Origin: Syntrophomonadaceae bacterium
GTDB lineage: Bacteria; Bacillota; PH28-bin88
Direction: 5' to 3'
Length of the DNA stretch: 64,000 nt
Assembly: GCA_018333865.1 (NCBI GenBank)
Contig: JAGXSE010000027.1
Coordinates: 1 to 64,000, forward strand
Made by a program: the position numbers and the translations under genes. The number at the start of each line of letters is the position of its first letter. The stretch's first letter is position 1. Positions 1 to 8,759 of this stretch are shown piece after piece. The notes under the pieces are model-generated. The model was not told the origin of the DNA and ran no database searches. It worked only from the letters and a program-made list of their open reading frames with translations.

Positions 1-153
1 TAGCTGGTATCCGCTGGTTTCTTTATGTTTCTCAAGTATCTCTATAAACTTCTGGTTGTCCTCATCATCTTCAAATATCGGCTGTTTATTAATTCCTCTT
101 AATACTATATGGTAGATACCTGTGCTGTTTTTTTTTCTTGCGGCTCTTGGCAT
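1..153 (-). CDS. RAYT/IS200-like Y1 transposase, N-terminal part (runs off the left edge)
   Basis: Only the first 51 residues are in the window; the gene continues past position 1. The visible start MPRAARKKNSTGIYHIVLRG, followed by INKQPIFEDDEDNQKF, is the standard N-terminus of REP-associated tyrosine transposases (Y1/HUH nuclease family), which cut and join single-stranded DNA at small palindromic repeats. The HUH and catalytic Tyr motifs lie outside the window, so activity cannot be judged. The start at 153 is preceded by AAAGGGGTGATGG, a good ribosome site. A GGGGACGG-core hairpin (198-225) lies just upstream, as expected for this family. It sits against a broken IS21 fragment. Confidence 0.85.
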   Translation of the reverse strand, partial: MPRAARKKNSTGIYHIVLRGINKQPIFEDDEDNQKFIEILEKHKETSGYQL

Positions 154-197
154 ACCATCACCCCTTTTGAGGGTAGCATATAAAGGATTATTTTGTC

Positions 198-225
198 AAC
201 ACAAAAGAACCGTCCCCCTTGTGTT
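198..225. repeat. GGGGACGG-core hairpin repeat beside the RAYT gene
   Basis: On the minus strand this reads AACACAAG, then GGGGACGGTTC, then TTTTGTGTT: complementary arms around the core, so it can fold as a short hairpin. The same core recurs at 49276-49329 and 60973-61068. Dispersed hairpins of this kind are the substrates of RAYT transposases. It lies at the junction where the IS21 fragment loses its reading frame, which suggests it arrived with, or caused, that break. Confidence 0.7.
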
Positions 226-239
226 CCTTGTGTTCTTTC

Positions 240-402
240 GGCCGCTTTTCCCTTGTCTTTCCCATGGTACATGGGAGCCATCACAATATTTTTTTACAGT
301 GTTGCGGGAGATGTTTAGCTTCTTGGCTATTGCTCTTTGTGACATGCCATCATGTTCATAAAATTGCCGGATCTTTTCATATAGTTCCACTTCAATTGAC
401 AT
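240..402 (-). pseudogene. IS21-family transposase IstA, N-terminal remnant
   Basis: The reading frame from ATG 402 gives MSIEVELYEKIRQFYEHDGM and then an SQRAIAKKLNISRNTVKKYC helix-turn-helix, the N-terminal DNA-binding domain of IS21 IstA transposases. Homology ends after about 50 residues near HVPWERQGK, where the sequence runs into the GGGGACGG repeat; an intact IstA is several hundred residues and would be followed by IstB. GGTGAAAGG precedes the start. The catalytic DDE domain is absent, so this is a dead fragment. Confidence 0.82.
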
Positions 403-464
403 CCTTTCACCCCCGGTAATCCAGTCATTATCTTTCTGAATTATACAGGGTTTTTTTGTTGAAG

Positions 465-510
465 TGGCTCACTTTTTTCCTGGCGTTTCTATGATTAATG
501 GCTCACTTTT
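465..510. repeat. IS21-type end with two TGGCTCACTTTT repeats
   Basis: TGGCTCACTTTT occurs at 465-476 and again at 499-510, in the same orientation and 34 bp apart. IS21-family ends carry multiple short terminal repeats bound by IstA, and this block sits between the IstA fragment and the broken HNH gene, so it marks the outer end of the element. The exact terminal base (about 510-516) cannot be fixed without the empty site. Confidence 0.7.
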
Positions 511-1129
511 ATTGTAGCGAATATAGGTAAGCATCAGTGATAAGGACTTTAAAAGCTCCTTGACCGATTCTTGGCTTGATAATTTGTTCCTTTCCGTATC
601 TATTTGCCAAAGAACTCTCAGCAATACCTATATCCATTATATGTTGTGTTTTAAGCTTGTTTTGTACCTGTTCATATAAAGCCAAGCCGCTTTGTTCATT
701 GGTATCATATGTCTTTCCCTGGACAATATTTCTGTTCCAGTCTTTTGGGACCGGCATCCAATCCTTCTTATCAAAATAGAAAGGCATAGAAAGGATAATG
801 CATCCTATGTTCGGGTCGGGATCAGATAATCGATTGGTCTTTTTATATTTATATATACGATCTCTAAGTTCAATTAGGCTTGTGGCCCCATTGGCAATGC
901 CAAAGGCTTCCCAGGCTAATGACGACGGCAAACTAGAAAACTTCAGAAAGAACCCACCGCCTACAATATAATCATTGGGGCTATGTAATTTAAACAAAAA
1001 GAGGTCCCCTTCATTTAGAGCCCTAAAGTTTGTAGCCCCTCCGGGTTTCCAAAAGTTGATTTCATCACAATTTGCTTGTTTGAGGGTTCTGAACCAATTA
1101 AAATCGGTTATTCCAACATACATTTTCAT
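509..1129 (-). pseudogene. Putative restriction endonuclease truncated before its HNH domain
   Basis: The product starts MKMYVGITDFNWFRTLKQ and contains GGGFFLKF, SLAWEAFG and DWNRNIVQGKTYD, the conserved N-terminal domain (EVE/PUA-like by general resemblance) of a family of HNH restriction endonucleases. Intact relatives continue from GQGAFRVLVTDAY into a Cys-containing HNH domain of about 90 residues. Here the protein reads GQGAFKVLITDAYLYSLQ and stops at 509, exactly where the IS21-type end begins, so the nuclease domain is lost. The remaining 206 residues could still bind DNA, but cleavage is not expected. It lies downstream of another HNH gene in the same orientation. Confidence 0.8.
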
Positions 1130-1209
1130 AACGTTTCGCTTCCTTGCCCAAGCTCGTCATCTACCTTAAGGCATTGGCAACGATATGCAATCAATAATGT
1201 TCTCTTTCA

Positions 1210-2136
1210 TTACCCAGCCTTGATAAATCTATCATATCTCATTTCGAGTTTTTCCTGATCCGGCCACAGTGTTCTACTACTTGGAAGTATAATTCTCTTA
1301 TCATGGAATTGCTGAATCCCATAAAGAAGCATTGGCCCATCTTTTTCTAACAGGATGTCTTTCCTCACTTCTATTTTATACTCAGGGGTTACCCCAATAA
1401 TATTGCTATCAAATGCAGCGTGGTGAATTTTACACAAAGAAAGCCCATTATTTACATTTGATTCACCGTATACTTCAGAATCAGGTATTATATGAGCTGC
1501 ATCAAGAAGTTCAATATGCCGGAGTCGGCAGAATGTGCATTGCTGGTGATATGCTTCAAGAACTCTTTCCCTAAACGATTTTTGATGTAATCGTGTTTTA
1601 ATAGTAGAAGTTATGTAACTGCGCTTGTAATAAGCGCTTTCGTCTGCAACCAAGGAACCCTGACTTGAATTTAGACTGTTCAGGTATTGTCCAATTGACA
1701 TTTGTTCGTCTGCCGCTAATGTGAAAGACAAAGCCTTCGGGTTATCTCCGATAACAAAAACCGGCCATACCGCCAAGTATTTGCTTTTAACTATGCCATG
1801 AAAATAGATCAGAGGTATTTGTCTAACCATTGCTTCTCTTAATCCTACATTGTCACGATGGTTGATATCAGTCCCTCTATAACGGTATTCAAGAAAGCCG
1901 TCCTTAGTAAAAACGTCATCATACGGCCCGCCAGCCACAGTAGTAATTGATAACGGCACCTTCTCTAATACTTTCGGTTTCCAAATCCCTGAAGGACCGA
2001 CCAGAGTGACTTGCTGGCTGTTCAATATGAACCCCTTTTCAAGAATGGAACGTGGAAGAACCTCACCATGGATTTGAACCTGCTCTTCAATCCATTTAAA
2101 TGCGGCTAGTCTATATTGCTCTTCCAATACAGCCAC
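1210..2136 (-). CDS. HNH endonuclease (HNH_2 type), probable restriction nuclease
   Basis: A 308-residue protein with two parts. Residues about 20-150 (GPSGIWKPK, PLSITT, YRYRGTD, HRDNVGLREAM, YLAVWPVFV) form the conserved N-terminal domain found before many HNH_2 nucleases, probably for DNA recognition. Residues about 195-260 form the HNH domain: CTFC, LLDAAHIIPDSE, VNNGLSLCKIHHAAFD. The first His, the Asn and the final HH are all present, so it looks catalytically intact. Such proteins are usually annotated as putative (often modification-dependent) restriction enzymes. No methyltransferase is visible nearby, which fits a modification-dependent role but does not prove it. Confidence 0.8.
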   Translation of the reverse strand: MAVLEEQYRLAAFKWIEEQVQIHGEVLPRSILEKGFILNSQQVTLVGPSGIWKPKVLEKVPLSITTVAGGPYDDVFTKDGFLEYRYRGTDINHRDNVGLREAMVRQIPLIYFHGIVKSKYLAVWPVFVIGDNPKALSFTLAADEQMSIGQYLNSLNSSQGSLVADESAYYKRSYITSTIKTRLHQKSFRERVLEAYHQQCTFCRLRHIELLDAAHIIPDSEVYGESNVNNGLSLCKIHHAAFDSNIIGVTPEYKIEVRKDILLEKDGPMLLYGIQQFHDKRIILPSSRTLWPDQEKLEMRYDRFIKAG

Positions 2137-2147
2137 CCCAGTCTATC

Positions 2148-2342
2148 TCATTCTTCAACTAATACCTGATAAGCCATTTTCTCGGGTATAACCCCTATTA
2201 CTCCACCTCTTGGATTTGCCATATCGCCTACCCGTCTTGGAATAAGGTGAATATGGCAATGCAACACAGTCAAGTTATCGTTATGAATAATGTGACTATA
2301 CCAATTATATGGATAATGGGAAGTCTCTTTATTTAGACTTAC
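2148..2342 (-). pseudogene. HIT-family C-terminal remnant
   Basis: An open stretch of 64 codons ends in HCHIHLIPRRVGDMANPRGG followed by VIGVIPEKMAYQV. HxHxHxxPR is the histidine-triad nucleotide-binding and catalytic motif, and the NPRGG...VIPEK tail is typical of HIT hydrolases. The N-terminal half (the usual CIFC...ETxHxxV part and about 70 residues) is missing: only ETSHYPYNWY remains, and no start with a ribosome site is seen before the stop of the STAND gene, which it nearly abuts. Read as a decayed gene left between the STAND gene and the HNH gene. Confidence 0.65.
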
Positions 2343-5300
2343 TTAACTCCTTGAATTATGTAATTAATTTTTCCTGTTGTAGTATCATCGTATAAACAAT
2401 ACACCCCTGAAAGTTCTAACCATTTTAAATGTCGGCGCCTACTTAGAGATTCTCCAAGAATTTGTTTTTCTCCTAGGCATGTCCAAAATACTTTCAGTTT
2501 GTTTTCTGTAAGAAACTTGAGAAATATATCTTTCATAATTAATAGACAAGAAGATTTACCCGTCTGCACTGAAACATCAAAACAAACAGCCTCTCCCTTT
2601 TGATTAAGCCACTCTCCAATATTTTTTGAATATTGTAGTTTCATGCCGGAATAAATATACTCATGTGGCGCAAGATATGATGGCTGATCCTCGCCGTCTA
2701 ATCTTGATTCCCATCTATGCCCCTCAGTTGTAGGCATTACAAGGGCCATTACTTGTTCTTTATTATCTCTTCTATTTTTATATACTTTTTTCCAGTTAAG
2801 TTCATTATACTTTGTATTATTAAAATAACGATAGGCCGGTGACCAGTAAAACTCACGACTAAATACCTGGTACTGTTCATTCCCTTCAGGGAACCATCTT
2901 CCCATAAAGTGTTGATCTTTTAACCAACATAATAATTCCTCTGCTTTCTCTTCTTTTATTAAGTAACTTCTTATTTGATACCAAAGGCGTTTATATGGGG
3001 TTTCATATTTATCTCGCCCTATAGGTACAGGTTCCTCCCAGGAAGGATGGGCTTCCAATACTAGCCATTCATTTTTTTTATTATAAGTAACAGTTATTAA
3101 CGATTGTGGATCAGGAAGATTATCAGCTTTTATTACCCAGTTTTCATTTGTATCAACCCAATCAACATACTCCTCTAATATCCTGATAATATTCTCCTGA
3201 GGCAATTGCAAGTTTGAATTTACAACGGTCGGATCAATATTTCTAACAAATGGTTCCCAAGGTCCTTGATACCATACTTTTCCCTTTCTGTCATTATAAG
3301 AATCTATCATTTTATAATTATCAGAAAGGCGGGCCAAGATTTCATAAAAAGATAGCCATTGATATTTTTTCCCAATTCTTTCCGCTTTGTTTCTATATCT
3401 ATCACCACTACTTGCATTTCGATCAAAGCGACCATGTTTTTCAACGTCGTATCCATATTTGCTGAAAATCAATTGACAAGCATAATTACTTAAGTCATTA
3501 GGGTCAAACTTATTCCAATTATGTACTGCACTCTGAAATATATAGCGACCAAAATCACCATATCCGCCAACTCCTCGTCCATATTCAGTTACCATTGAAC
3601 TTAATATTTCATTTTGCCCCCAATAATAATCTTTGAAGTTTTCCGCTTTGTAATCATATCTATAAGAATCTATTTCATCATTTGTCGGAAAAGTAGATGG
3701 AAAAGTACTTTTATATGGAGGACGAATTATCTTCATATCTTCAAGATTTATGTGTCCTTTATATTGCGCATATTCAACAATATTTCTTGCATAGTCTCTC
3801 ACTAATATATTTGGATATACTTCATCCTTACTAAAAAAACTTTCAACGATATAGCGTGAAAGATTTCCTAAGCCCTCCAGGTTATCTGAGCGTAAAACAG
3901 CACCGTATGCAGCAGCAAAGACACGCTCAGATACATAAGGGTCGTTGACTTCTTCAAATGCTGATAAGAGTTTTATTATCGTTGTTAAATTATTTTCCAA
4001 CAATACAACCAGTGCCTTAGTTGCCGAATCACGGAATAGTATATTTGTACTGGTAAAAAGCCATGCAAGAGCCATAGCTGCCAATAAACGTGAATCTGTC
4101 GACAAATACGATTTGTCGTCATTTAATTTTGCCCAATTAATAAGCCTATTCATGGCGGTTCCTTCGTGGTCCTGGTCATGAAGATAAGTAGTCCAGATAC
4201 TATCCCTTTGTGCTAAAGTATGTTTCATTAAATATTGATGAAAACTATCTGCGTTGTAAAAATGATAGGGGTCTGTAGAAACCGAATACACTACCTGAAA
4301 GAATAAATCACGCGTATACTCATAAGGAAGAAGGTATTTATTTACATATTTTTTTGTGTTTTCCTTTATTGATTCCGGCTTTCTCCAGATTAAGCTATTT
4401 ATAAACGATTCTTTAACCGATATAAAAGCTTTTTGTTGTTCATCAAGTAATTCATAAAGTTCTTTCCCTGTTCTTTCAGGTATCTGAATTGATAGAGCTT
4501 CCAATATTCCTTGTTTAAGATTTGAACTGTCAATACAACAGGCTAGCTTTCCATTATTTTTGAAGATTGTTTCCAAATTGTCATTGTCAAGATTAATGTC
4601 CAGTAAATAAGAAGCCGTAAGATGATCTTCAAATCGCTCATAAGCCAGATAAACAAATTCTTCATATTTCCCTCCCTCAAACCAGAATAAATTTTTTGAT
4701 AATACACCTTCTGATATGAGGGCATCAAGAAAGCGACGTTTATTGCTATACTTGGATAAAATTCTGTCGGCTATATCAAAAGCATCTTCATATGTAACGA
4801 AATCAAGACCATTTTTTAATTTATGTTCTACTAATCCGTCAATAACCATATGGACAATTTTCCGCCTTGGCGGATAATCAAAAAGCGAGGGGCTCGAAAG
4901 CTTATTATCAATGCTTTCAATGAAAAAATCTATAATGCTACTAATACCTCCATAACCTTTCGGCATTTTAGTTAACCCTGAACGGTATAACCCCTCACAA
5001 AACAATTTAAGAAATAAAGGGTTACTAAATTCGGGGTGAAGCAATGGGATACTCGGTTGTTCAATACCATATTGTGTAAAGAAGAAACTAGAAGCATAAT
5101 GTTCAACACCTTCAAAACCCAAATGATCAAGTTTGATGATTTTGTTGTCAGATATCAAATCCTCGGGTATAAGCAATCTTTCATAAGATGAACGGATGCT
5201 AAGGACTAGTCCAAGCCAAGGATATTTTTTAAATTCATTCACAAATCCTCTTATGTGTTCAGTCCAAAAATACTTACCTCTACCCTCGTTTATTGCATCG

Positions 5301-6541
5301 ATGATAAATAGGAGTCTTTCTCCTTGAGCCTCTGCTTTAGCATTTAAAGCACCTAACAACTCGCTTTCATTACATTTAACCCTGAGTAAATTACGAAGAA
5401 TCTGTGTCCAGGGAGATTCCTCTGTAGAGAAATGCTGCCCCAAAACGAACATACATGCCTTATTTCCTCTTATCTTGTTTATTGCTACATCAGCCAACAA
5501 ATGTGATTTACCAATACCAGCAGGCCCGGAAAGCAAGACTCTGGGGAAATTTGCTAATGCTATTGATGTTCCTTGAATAAAACTAGAGAATTCATATAAT
5601 GCTCTCCATAGTTTATTTATTTCATACTTAGAATAGTTATTTAATTCTTTACTTTCATTTTTATTTTCATCTATATATCTCTCGCATTGGGAGAGAGCTA
5701 TTTTAATAGTATTTATATTTTCTTCTAATGAAGATGTATCAATTGGGATGATTCCCATTTTTTGCGATAACAAGTATCCAGATTCGAGGTTATCTTTAGC
5801 GTCTATTATTTTATTTAATTCATCTACGGTTGGTAATCCAGACAATTTACTTAAAGCTTTATTAATAGTTAACAGCAATTCATGAAATTTCTCTTGCATA
5901 TATATTCGGTAAGAATCATTTCTACTTATAAAATCGAATGCCTTTGCAATTTCCAATTTAATATTTAATTCAGGAGTATAACGTTTTCCTAAATTATTTA
6001 CACTGTTTTCAACATGAGTTTTGAACCATTCATCTGAAAATTCCTCCTGAGAAAACCAGAACAGTGTTCTACCAACATGCTTTTCTTGGGACAGTCTATG
6101 GATGAGTTCGGAACTCCCCCAATACTCAAAATCAATCTGTCTCCCTTTATTTTGGGCGTAATCAGTCCATTCCTGCACTTTTTCATTCCATCGATCCATA
6201 AACCACATTTGGTTATCCCGTCTGGGGTCCTGCCTGTCCAAAGGAATACAAATATAGTATTTCTTAAGATTGGGATGTGTTCTTAAAGCAGTTTCATACG
6301 ATTCTTTCAATTGATTCCACTGCGGGTTACCTATTGAAGTAAAATACTTAGCTTGCCAACCATACTCATCTCCGTTGTTTAAAACGCAATATGCTTCAAC
6401 TCCACCATCTGGAGCAGCAATACGGTAGAACCCCTTTTTATTAGGTATTTCTTCTTCTCTAGCCAGCTGGCATACTAACTCTTCAAAGGCATTATTCTTT
6501 GAGTTATTAAATGATCTTATATTATTCCAATCAATAGCCAT
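2339..6541 (-). CDS. Avs-like antiviral STAND NTPase with N-terminal PD-(D/E)XK nuclease
   Basis: A 1400-residue protein. Residues 15-70 carry an Mrr/Cap4-like nuclease signature: FEELV (20-23), DGGVE (45-49) and QAK (63-65), the acidic and Lys positions of a PD-(D/E)XK site. The central STAND NTPase shows Walker A GPAGIGKS (339-346), Walker B LLFIIDAINE (410-419) and an SIRSS sensor segment (448-452), followed by a helical region and about 700 residues of repeat-like C-terminus. This is the layout of antiviral STAND (Avs) proteins, where the C-terminal sensor binds a phage protein, the NTPase oligomerises and the nuclease degrades DNA. The start at 6541 has AAGGAGAAAGG, 22 bp after the ATPase gene, indicating co-translation. 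The Avs subtype cannot be assigned by eye. Confidence 0.82.
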   Translation of the reverse strand: MAIDWNNIRSFNNSKNNAFEELVCQLAREEEIPNKKGFYRIAAPDGGVEAYCVLNNGDEYGWQAKYFTSIGNPQWNQLKESYETALRTHPNLKKYYICIPLDRQDPRRDNQMWFMDRWNEKVQEWTDYAQNKGRQIDFEYWGSSELIHRLSQEKHVGRTLFWFSQEEFSDEWFKTHVENSVNNLGKRYTPELNIKLEIAKAFDFISRNDSYRIYMQEKFHELLLTINKALSKLSGLPTVDELNKIIDAKDNLESGYLLSQKMGIIPIDTSSLEENINTIKIALSQCERYIDENKNESKELNNYSKYEINKLWRALYEFSSFIQGTSIALANFPRVLLSGPAGIGKSHLLADVAINKIRGNKACMFVLGQHFSTEESPWTQILRNLLRVKCNESELLGALNAKAEAQGERLLFIIDAINEGRGKYFWTEHIRGFVNEFKKYPWLGLVLSIRSSYERLLIPEDLISDNKIIKLDHLGFEGVEHYASSFFFTQYGIEQPSIPLLHPEFSNPLFLKLFCEGLYRSGLTKMPKGYGGISSIIDFFIESIDNKLSSPSLFDYPPRRKIVHMVIDGLVEHKLKNGLDFVTYEDAFDIADRILSKYSNKRRFLDALISEGVLSKNLFWFEGGKYEEFVYLAYERFEDHLTASYLLDINLDNDNLETIFKNNGKLACCIDSSNLKQGILEALSIQIPERTGKELYELLDEQQKAFISVKESFINSLIWRKPESIKENTKKYVNKYLLPYEYTRDLFFQVVYSVSTDPYHFYNADSFHQYLMKHTLAQRDSIWTTYLHDQDHEGTAMNRLINWAKLNDDKSYLSTDSRLLAAMALAWLFTSTNILFRDSATKALVVLLENNLTTIIKLLSAFEEVNDPYVSERVFAAAYGAVLRSDNLEGLGNLSRYIVESFFSKDEVYPNILVRDYARNIVEYAQYKGHINLEDMKIIRPPYKSTFPSTFPTNDEIDSYRYDYKAENFKDYYWGQNEILSSMVTEYGRGVGGYGDFGRYIFQSAVHNWNKFDPNDLSNYACQLIFSKYGYDVEKHGRFDRNASSGDRYRNKAERIGKKYQWLSFYEILARLSDNYKMIDSYNDRKGKVWYQGPWEPFVRNIDPTVVNSNLQLPQENIIRILEEYVDWVDTNENWVIKADNLPDPQSLITVTYNKKNEWLVLEAHPSWEEPVPIGRDKYETPYKRLWYQIRSYLIKEEKAEELLCWLKDQHFMGRWFPEGNEQYQVFSREFYWSPAYRYFNNTKYNELNWKKVYKNRRDNKEQVMALVMPTTEGHRWESRLDGEDQPSYLAPHEYIYSGMKLQYSKNIGEWLNQKGEAVCFDVSVQTGKSSCLLIMKDIFLKFLTENKLKVFWTCLGEKQILGESLSRRRHLKWLELSGVYCLYDDTTTGKINYIIQGVK

Positions 6542-6563
6542 ATACCTTTCTCCTTAGAATTTA

Positions 6564-8747
6564 CTAACTTGCATTTATTAGACTAGCTACTTCATTATAT
6601 AGATTTATAAGGTGCTCAATAGTGAGGTCAAGGATTGGTTCGTACATAAACGAGTTCAGATGGATGTTTGAACTGACTGTAATGTTGACCTTTTCTAAGG
6701 TACGAATAGCAGGTGCTGATGGATCCAATAATGAAAACTCCTTGATGAGATATCCAAATTGAGCATTAGAACTACACCAGTATTCCTGATCGTTTTTTTG
6801 TATTCGAAGCTTGTCAGTCATCATTATCTCAGCTTTAATCCGTATCGCCATACATAGCAATACTTTATTCTCGAGGTTTAACCCATCATGCATGCCTAAA
6901 CTGCAAATTTCATCAGCCTTCTGAAATAACAAATTTTTCAAAATGGTATGATTATCTGTTGGATAATTTGTTCCGAACAGGTTGTTGTATATGTTCAGAT
7001 AATCCCCTACAGTAATATGATCTGTTTCCCTCTTCCAATGAAGAAGACTGGTGAGTTTAATATAATCAGAGTGGCTTTCTCCTTTGGTATATTCAATCAA
7101 ATTACGTGTGAATGGAATGGATGCACACAAAATAACATTATCGCTATGAATGTTATTTTTCCACTTGCCAATAAAATAATTTTTTACTCCCTCTGCTTTT
7201 GCAAGACAGATAGATGTGTCATTTTTGATGGTCATTAGGCATCTGTCACGATGCACAAATGTGGTTGCTAGTGTTCGGAAAAAATCATAGTTGTGAGTTA
7301 ATATTATCTGATGAAAATTATCGGTATTGGTTAAATCTCTTAAGTATTGAACGATGGCATGTTTATTCTTGTAGTCAAATGAATCTGCAATATCATCGAA
7401 AACAAATAGTGTCTCCTGACTATTCAACTTCCTTGATTCGACTTCAAAAATGAAGTTTAGAAGATATAAAGCTCGTTTTTCTCCTTGGCTTAGTGTTTTC
7501 AGTTCAGAGCGTGACCATTCAACAGAGTCATTACCGTCTTGAAAAATAAATCTTAATTGTGCATTCTCTTTTCCTAGTGCAACTTCTGTCTGATTTGCAA
7601 TAAACAAGGTAAATGGCATATCTACAAAGCGATCATTAAAAAGATCTACAGCTTTTGTCCATCGGGGTACAACTTGCGAAGCTGCAACCTCAATACTTTG
7701 AAGTTCATCTTTGTTTAGATTATATGTCCTAAAATATGCTTCGGCATCAGGGCTTTTCTGGACATAATAAGCCCAAAGATTCTGACGAAACTGCGATTGT
7801 TTCTCTGGCTTTAAATTATCGAGAAGGAACTCTACCTGGGTATAAGTCAGATTCTCAATTAGATCAACTAAAGCCTGGGTTTGTGCGTTTTTTGCTAGGT
7901 TATTTCTAAGTTTTTTTAGTGTCTCGTCAGTATCAATTCTTTCTAAAATTCGTTTATGTTTCAGATCAAGCTCATCTTGACTAATAGAAGTTTGATCGCC
8001 CCTGAGGTGAACACGATGCCCGCCCTTAAAGAATCCCTGTTTTTTTAACGTTTCAAATGATGTTTCTGCTTTTATTGGATTAAAAATACCTTTTGTATAA
8101 ATTGAGTCATCACTGTTGAAGAGTTCCTGGTAACGATTATTAAACTCATTCGCTTTTGATACAAACTCCTGGCTATTCAGTATCTCAATGGCTTTAGGAT
8201 CAAAAATGGTTGCATATTCATAAGGTTCTAATTCATCCTCAACCGAATGCTCCAATGTTTTTGCTATGCAAATCGGGAAATCTCTTGTATCAAAATCCTT
8301 AAGAATTAGTTGTTCGATATCATTTTTTTTAACTTTCGATAACTTCTGAAGGGCACCTATAAGTTTATTTTTCATCTTATCAAGCTCAATAATAAGTTCA
8401 TCGTATCTTGCCTTATTCTCAGGATTAACAAGTATGTTTGTTATAGCAGGGGTTTCGGATTTAATGTCTATTTCCGACTTTAAGACATAAATTGCTTCTT
8501 TCGAAATGGGGCTTTCATTTAATTCGATTATACATGTTGTTGGTCGGTTATATCGTTCTTCTTTAGGTCGTTCGCCCTTTGCGATATCTTCGAACGTCTT
8601 AGTAAAAGAAGTCTTCATTGATCCATTGGGAGCATAGATAGCGTAAGCTTTGGCTTTAGGATTCCCTGTACTATTGTTAAATTCGAAATTGTGCTCGAAT
8701 TCCTTTATGCCATAGCAGTTTTTTAAAATAACTTTTAGCATACTCAT
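6564..8747 (-). CDS. AAA/ABC-type ATPase of a defence-island family (RloC/PrrC-like head)
   Basis: A protein of about 727 residues. In the longest frame (M1 at 8759), the N-terminus LKNCYGIKEF leads into a P-loop APNGSMKTS (43-51) in which the first and last glycines of GxxGxGK[ST] are Ala and Met. Then follow a long helical insertion, ABC signature LSQGEKR (423-429), Walker B LFVFDD (451-456) and an H-loop LTHNYDFF (His489). This is the SMC/ABC head plan seen in AAA_13 and RloC-like proteins. The C-terminal 220 residues resemble no domain I can name; RNLIE (552-556) and later His residues are only loosely like an anticodon-nuclease site. GGAAGGT sits before the ATG codons at 8747 and 8741, so the start is one of these rather than 8759. 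It is the first gene of the cassette with the STAND gene. Confidence 0.72.
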   Translation of the reverse strand: MSMLKVILKNCYGIKEFEHNFEFNNSTGNPKAKAYAIYAPNGSMKTSFTKTFEDIAKGERPKEERYNRPTTCIIELNESPISKEAIYVLKSEIDIKSETPAITNILVNPENKARYDELIIELDKMKNKLIGALQKLSKVKKNDIEQLILKDFDTRDFPICIAKTLEHSVEDELEPYEYATIFDPKAIEILNSQEFVSKANEFNNRYQELFNSDDSIYTKGIFNPIKAETSFETLKKQGFFKGGHRVHLRGDQTSISQDELDLKHKRILERIDTDETLKKLRNNLAKNAQTQALVDLIENLTYTQVEFLLDNLKPEKQSQFRQNLWAYYVQKSPDAEAYFRTYNLNKDELQSIEVAASQVVPRWTKAVDLFNDRFVDMPFTLFIANQTEVALGKENAQLRFIFQDGNDSVEWSRSELKTLSQGEKRALYLLNFIFEVESRKLNSQETLFVFDDIADSFDYKNKHAIVQYLRDLTNTDNFHQIILTHNYDFFRTLATTFVHRDRCLMTIKNDTSICLAKAEGVKNYFIGKWKNNIHSDNVILCASIPFTRNLIEYTKGESHSDYIKLTSLLHWKRETDHITVGDYLNIYNNLFGTNYPTDNHTILKNLLFQKADEICSLGMHDGLNLENKVLLCMAIRIKAEIMMTDKLRIQKNDQEYWCSSNAQFGYLIKEFSLLDPSAPAIRTLEKVNITVSSNIHLNSFMYEPILDLTIEHLINLYNEVASLINAS

Positions 8748-8759
8748 AATACCTTCCAT

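Larger units (their letters stand above)
1..515. mobile_element. Nested mobile-element remnants (RAYT unit within IS21 remnant)
   Basis: Reading inward from the HNH gene: an IS21-type end (to about 515), the IstA start (402), a GGGGACGG hairpin that ends the IstA homology, then the RAYT gene start (153). The order implies an IS21 insertion into the HNH gene, later disrupted by a RAYT-linked unit or a deletion. The other IS21 end is not in the window. Confidence 0.6.

Noticed and set aside
6564-7200. PrrC-type anticodon nuclease site in the ATPase C-terminus
   Set aside because: RNLIE fits the R-x3-E spacing, but no His stands at the expected distance, so the assignment was left as a weak possibility only.
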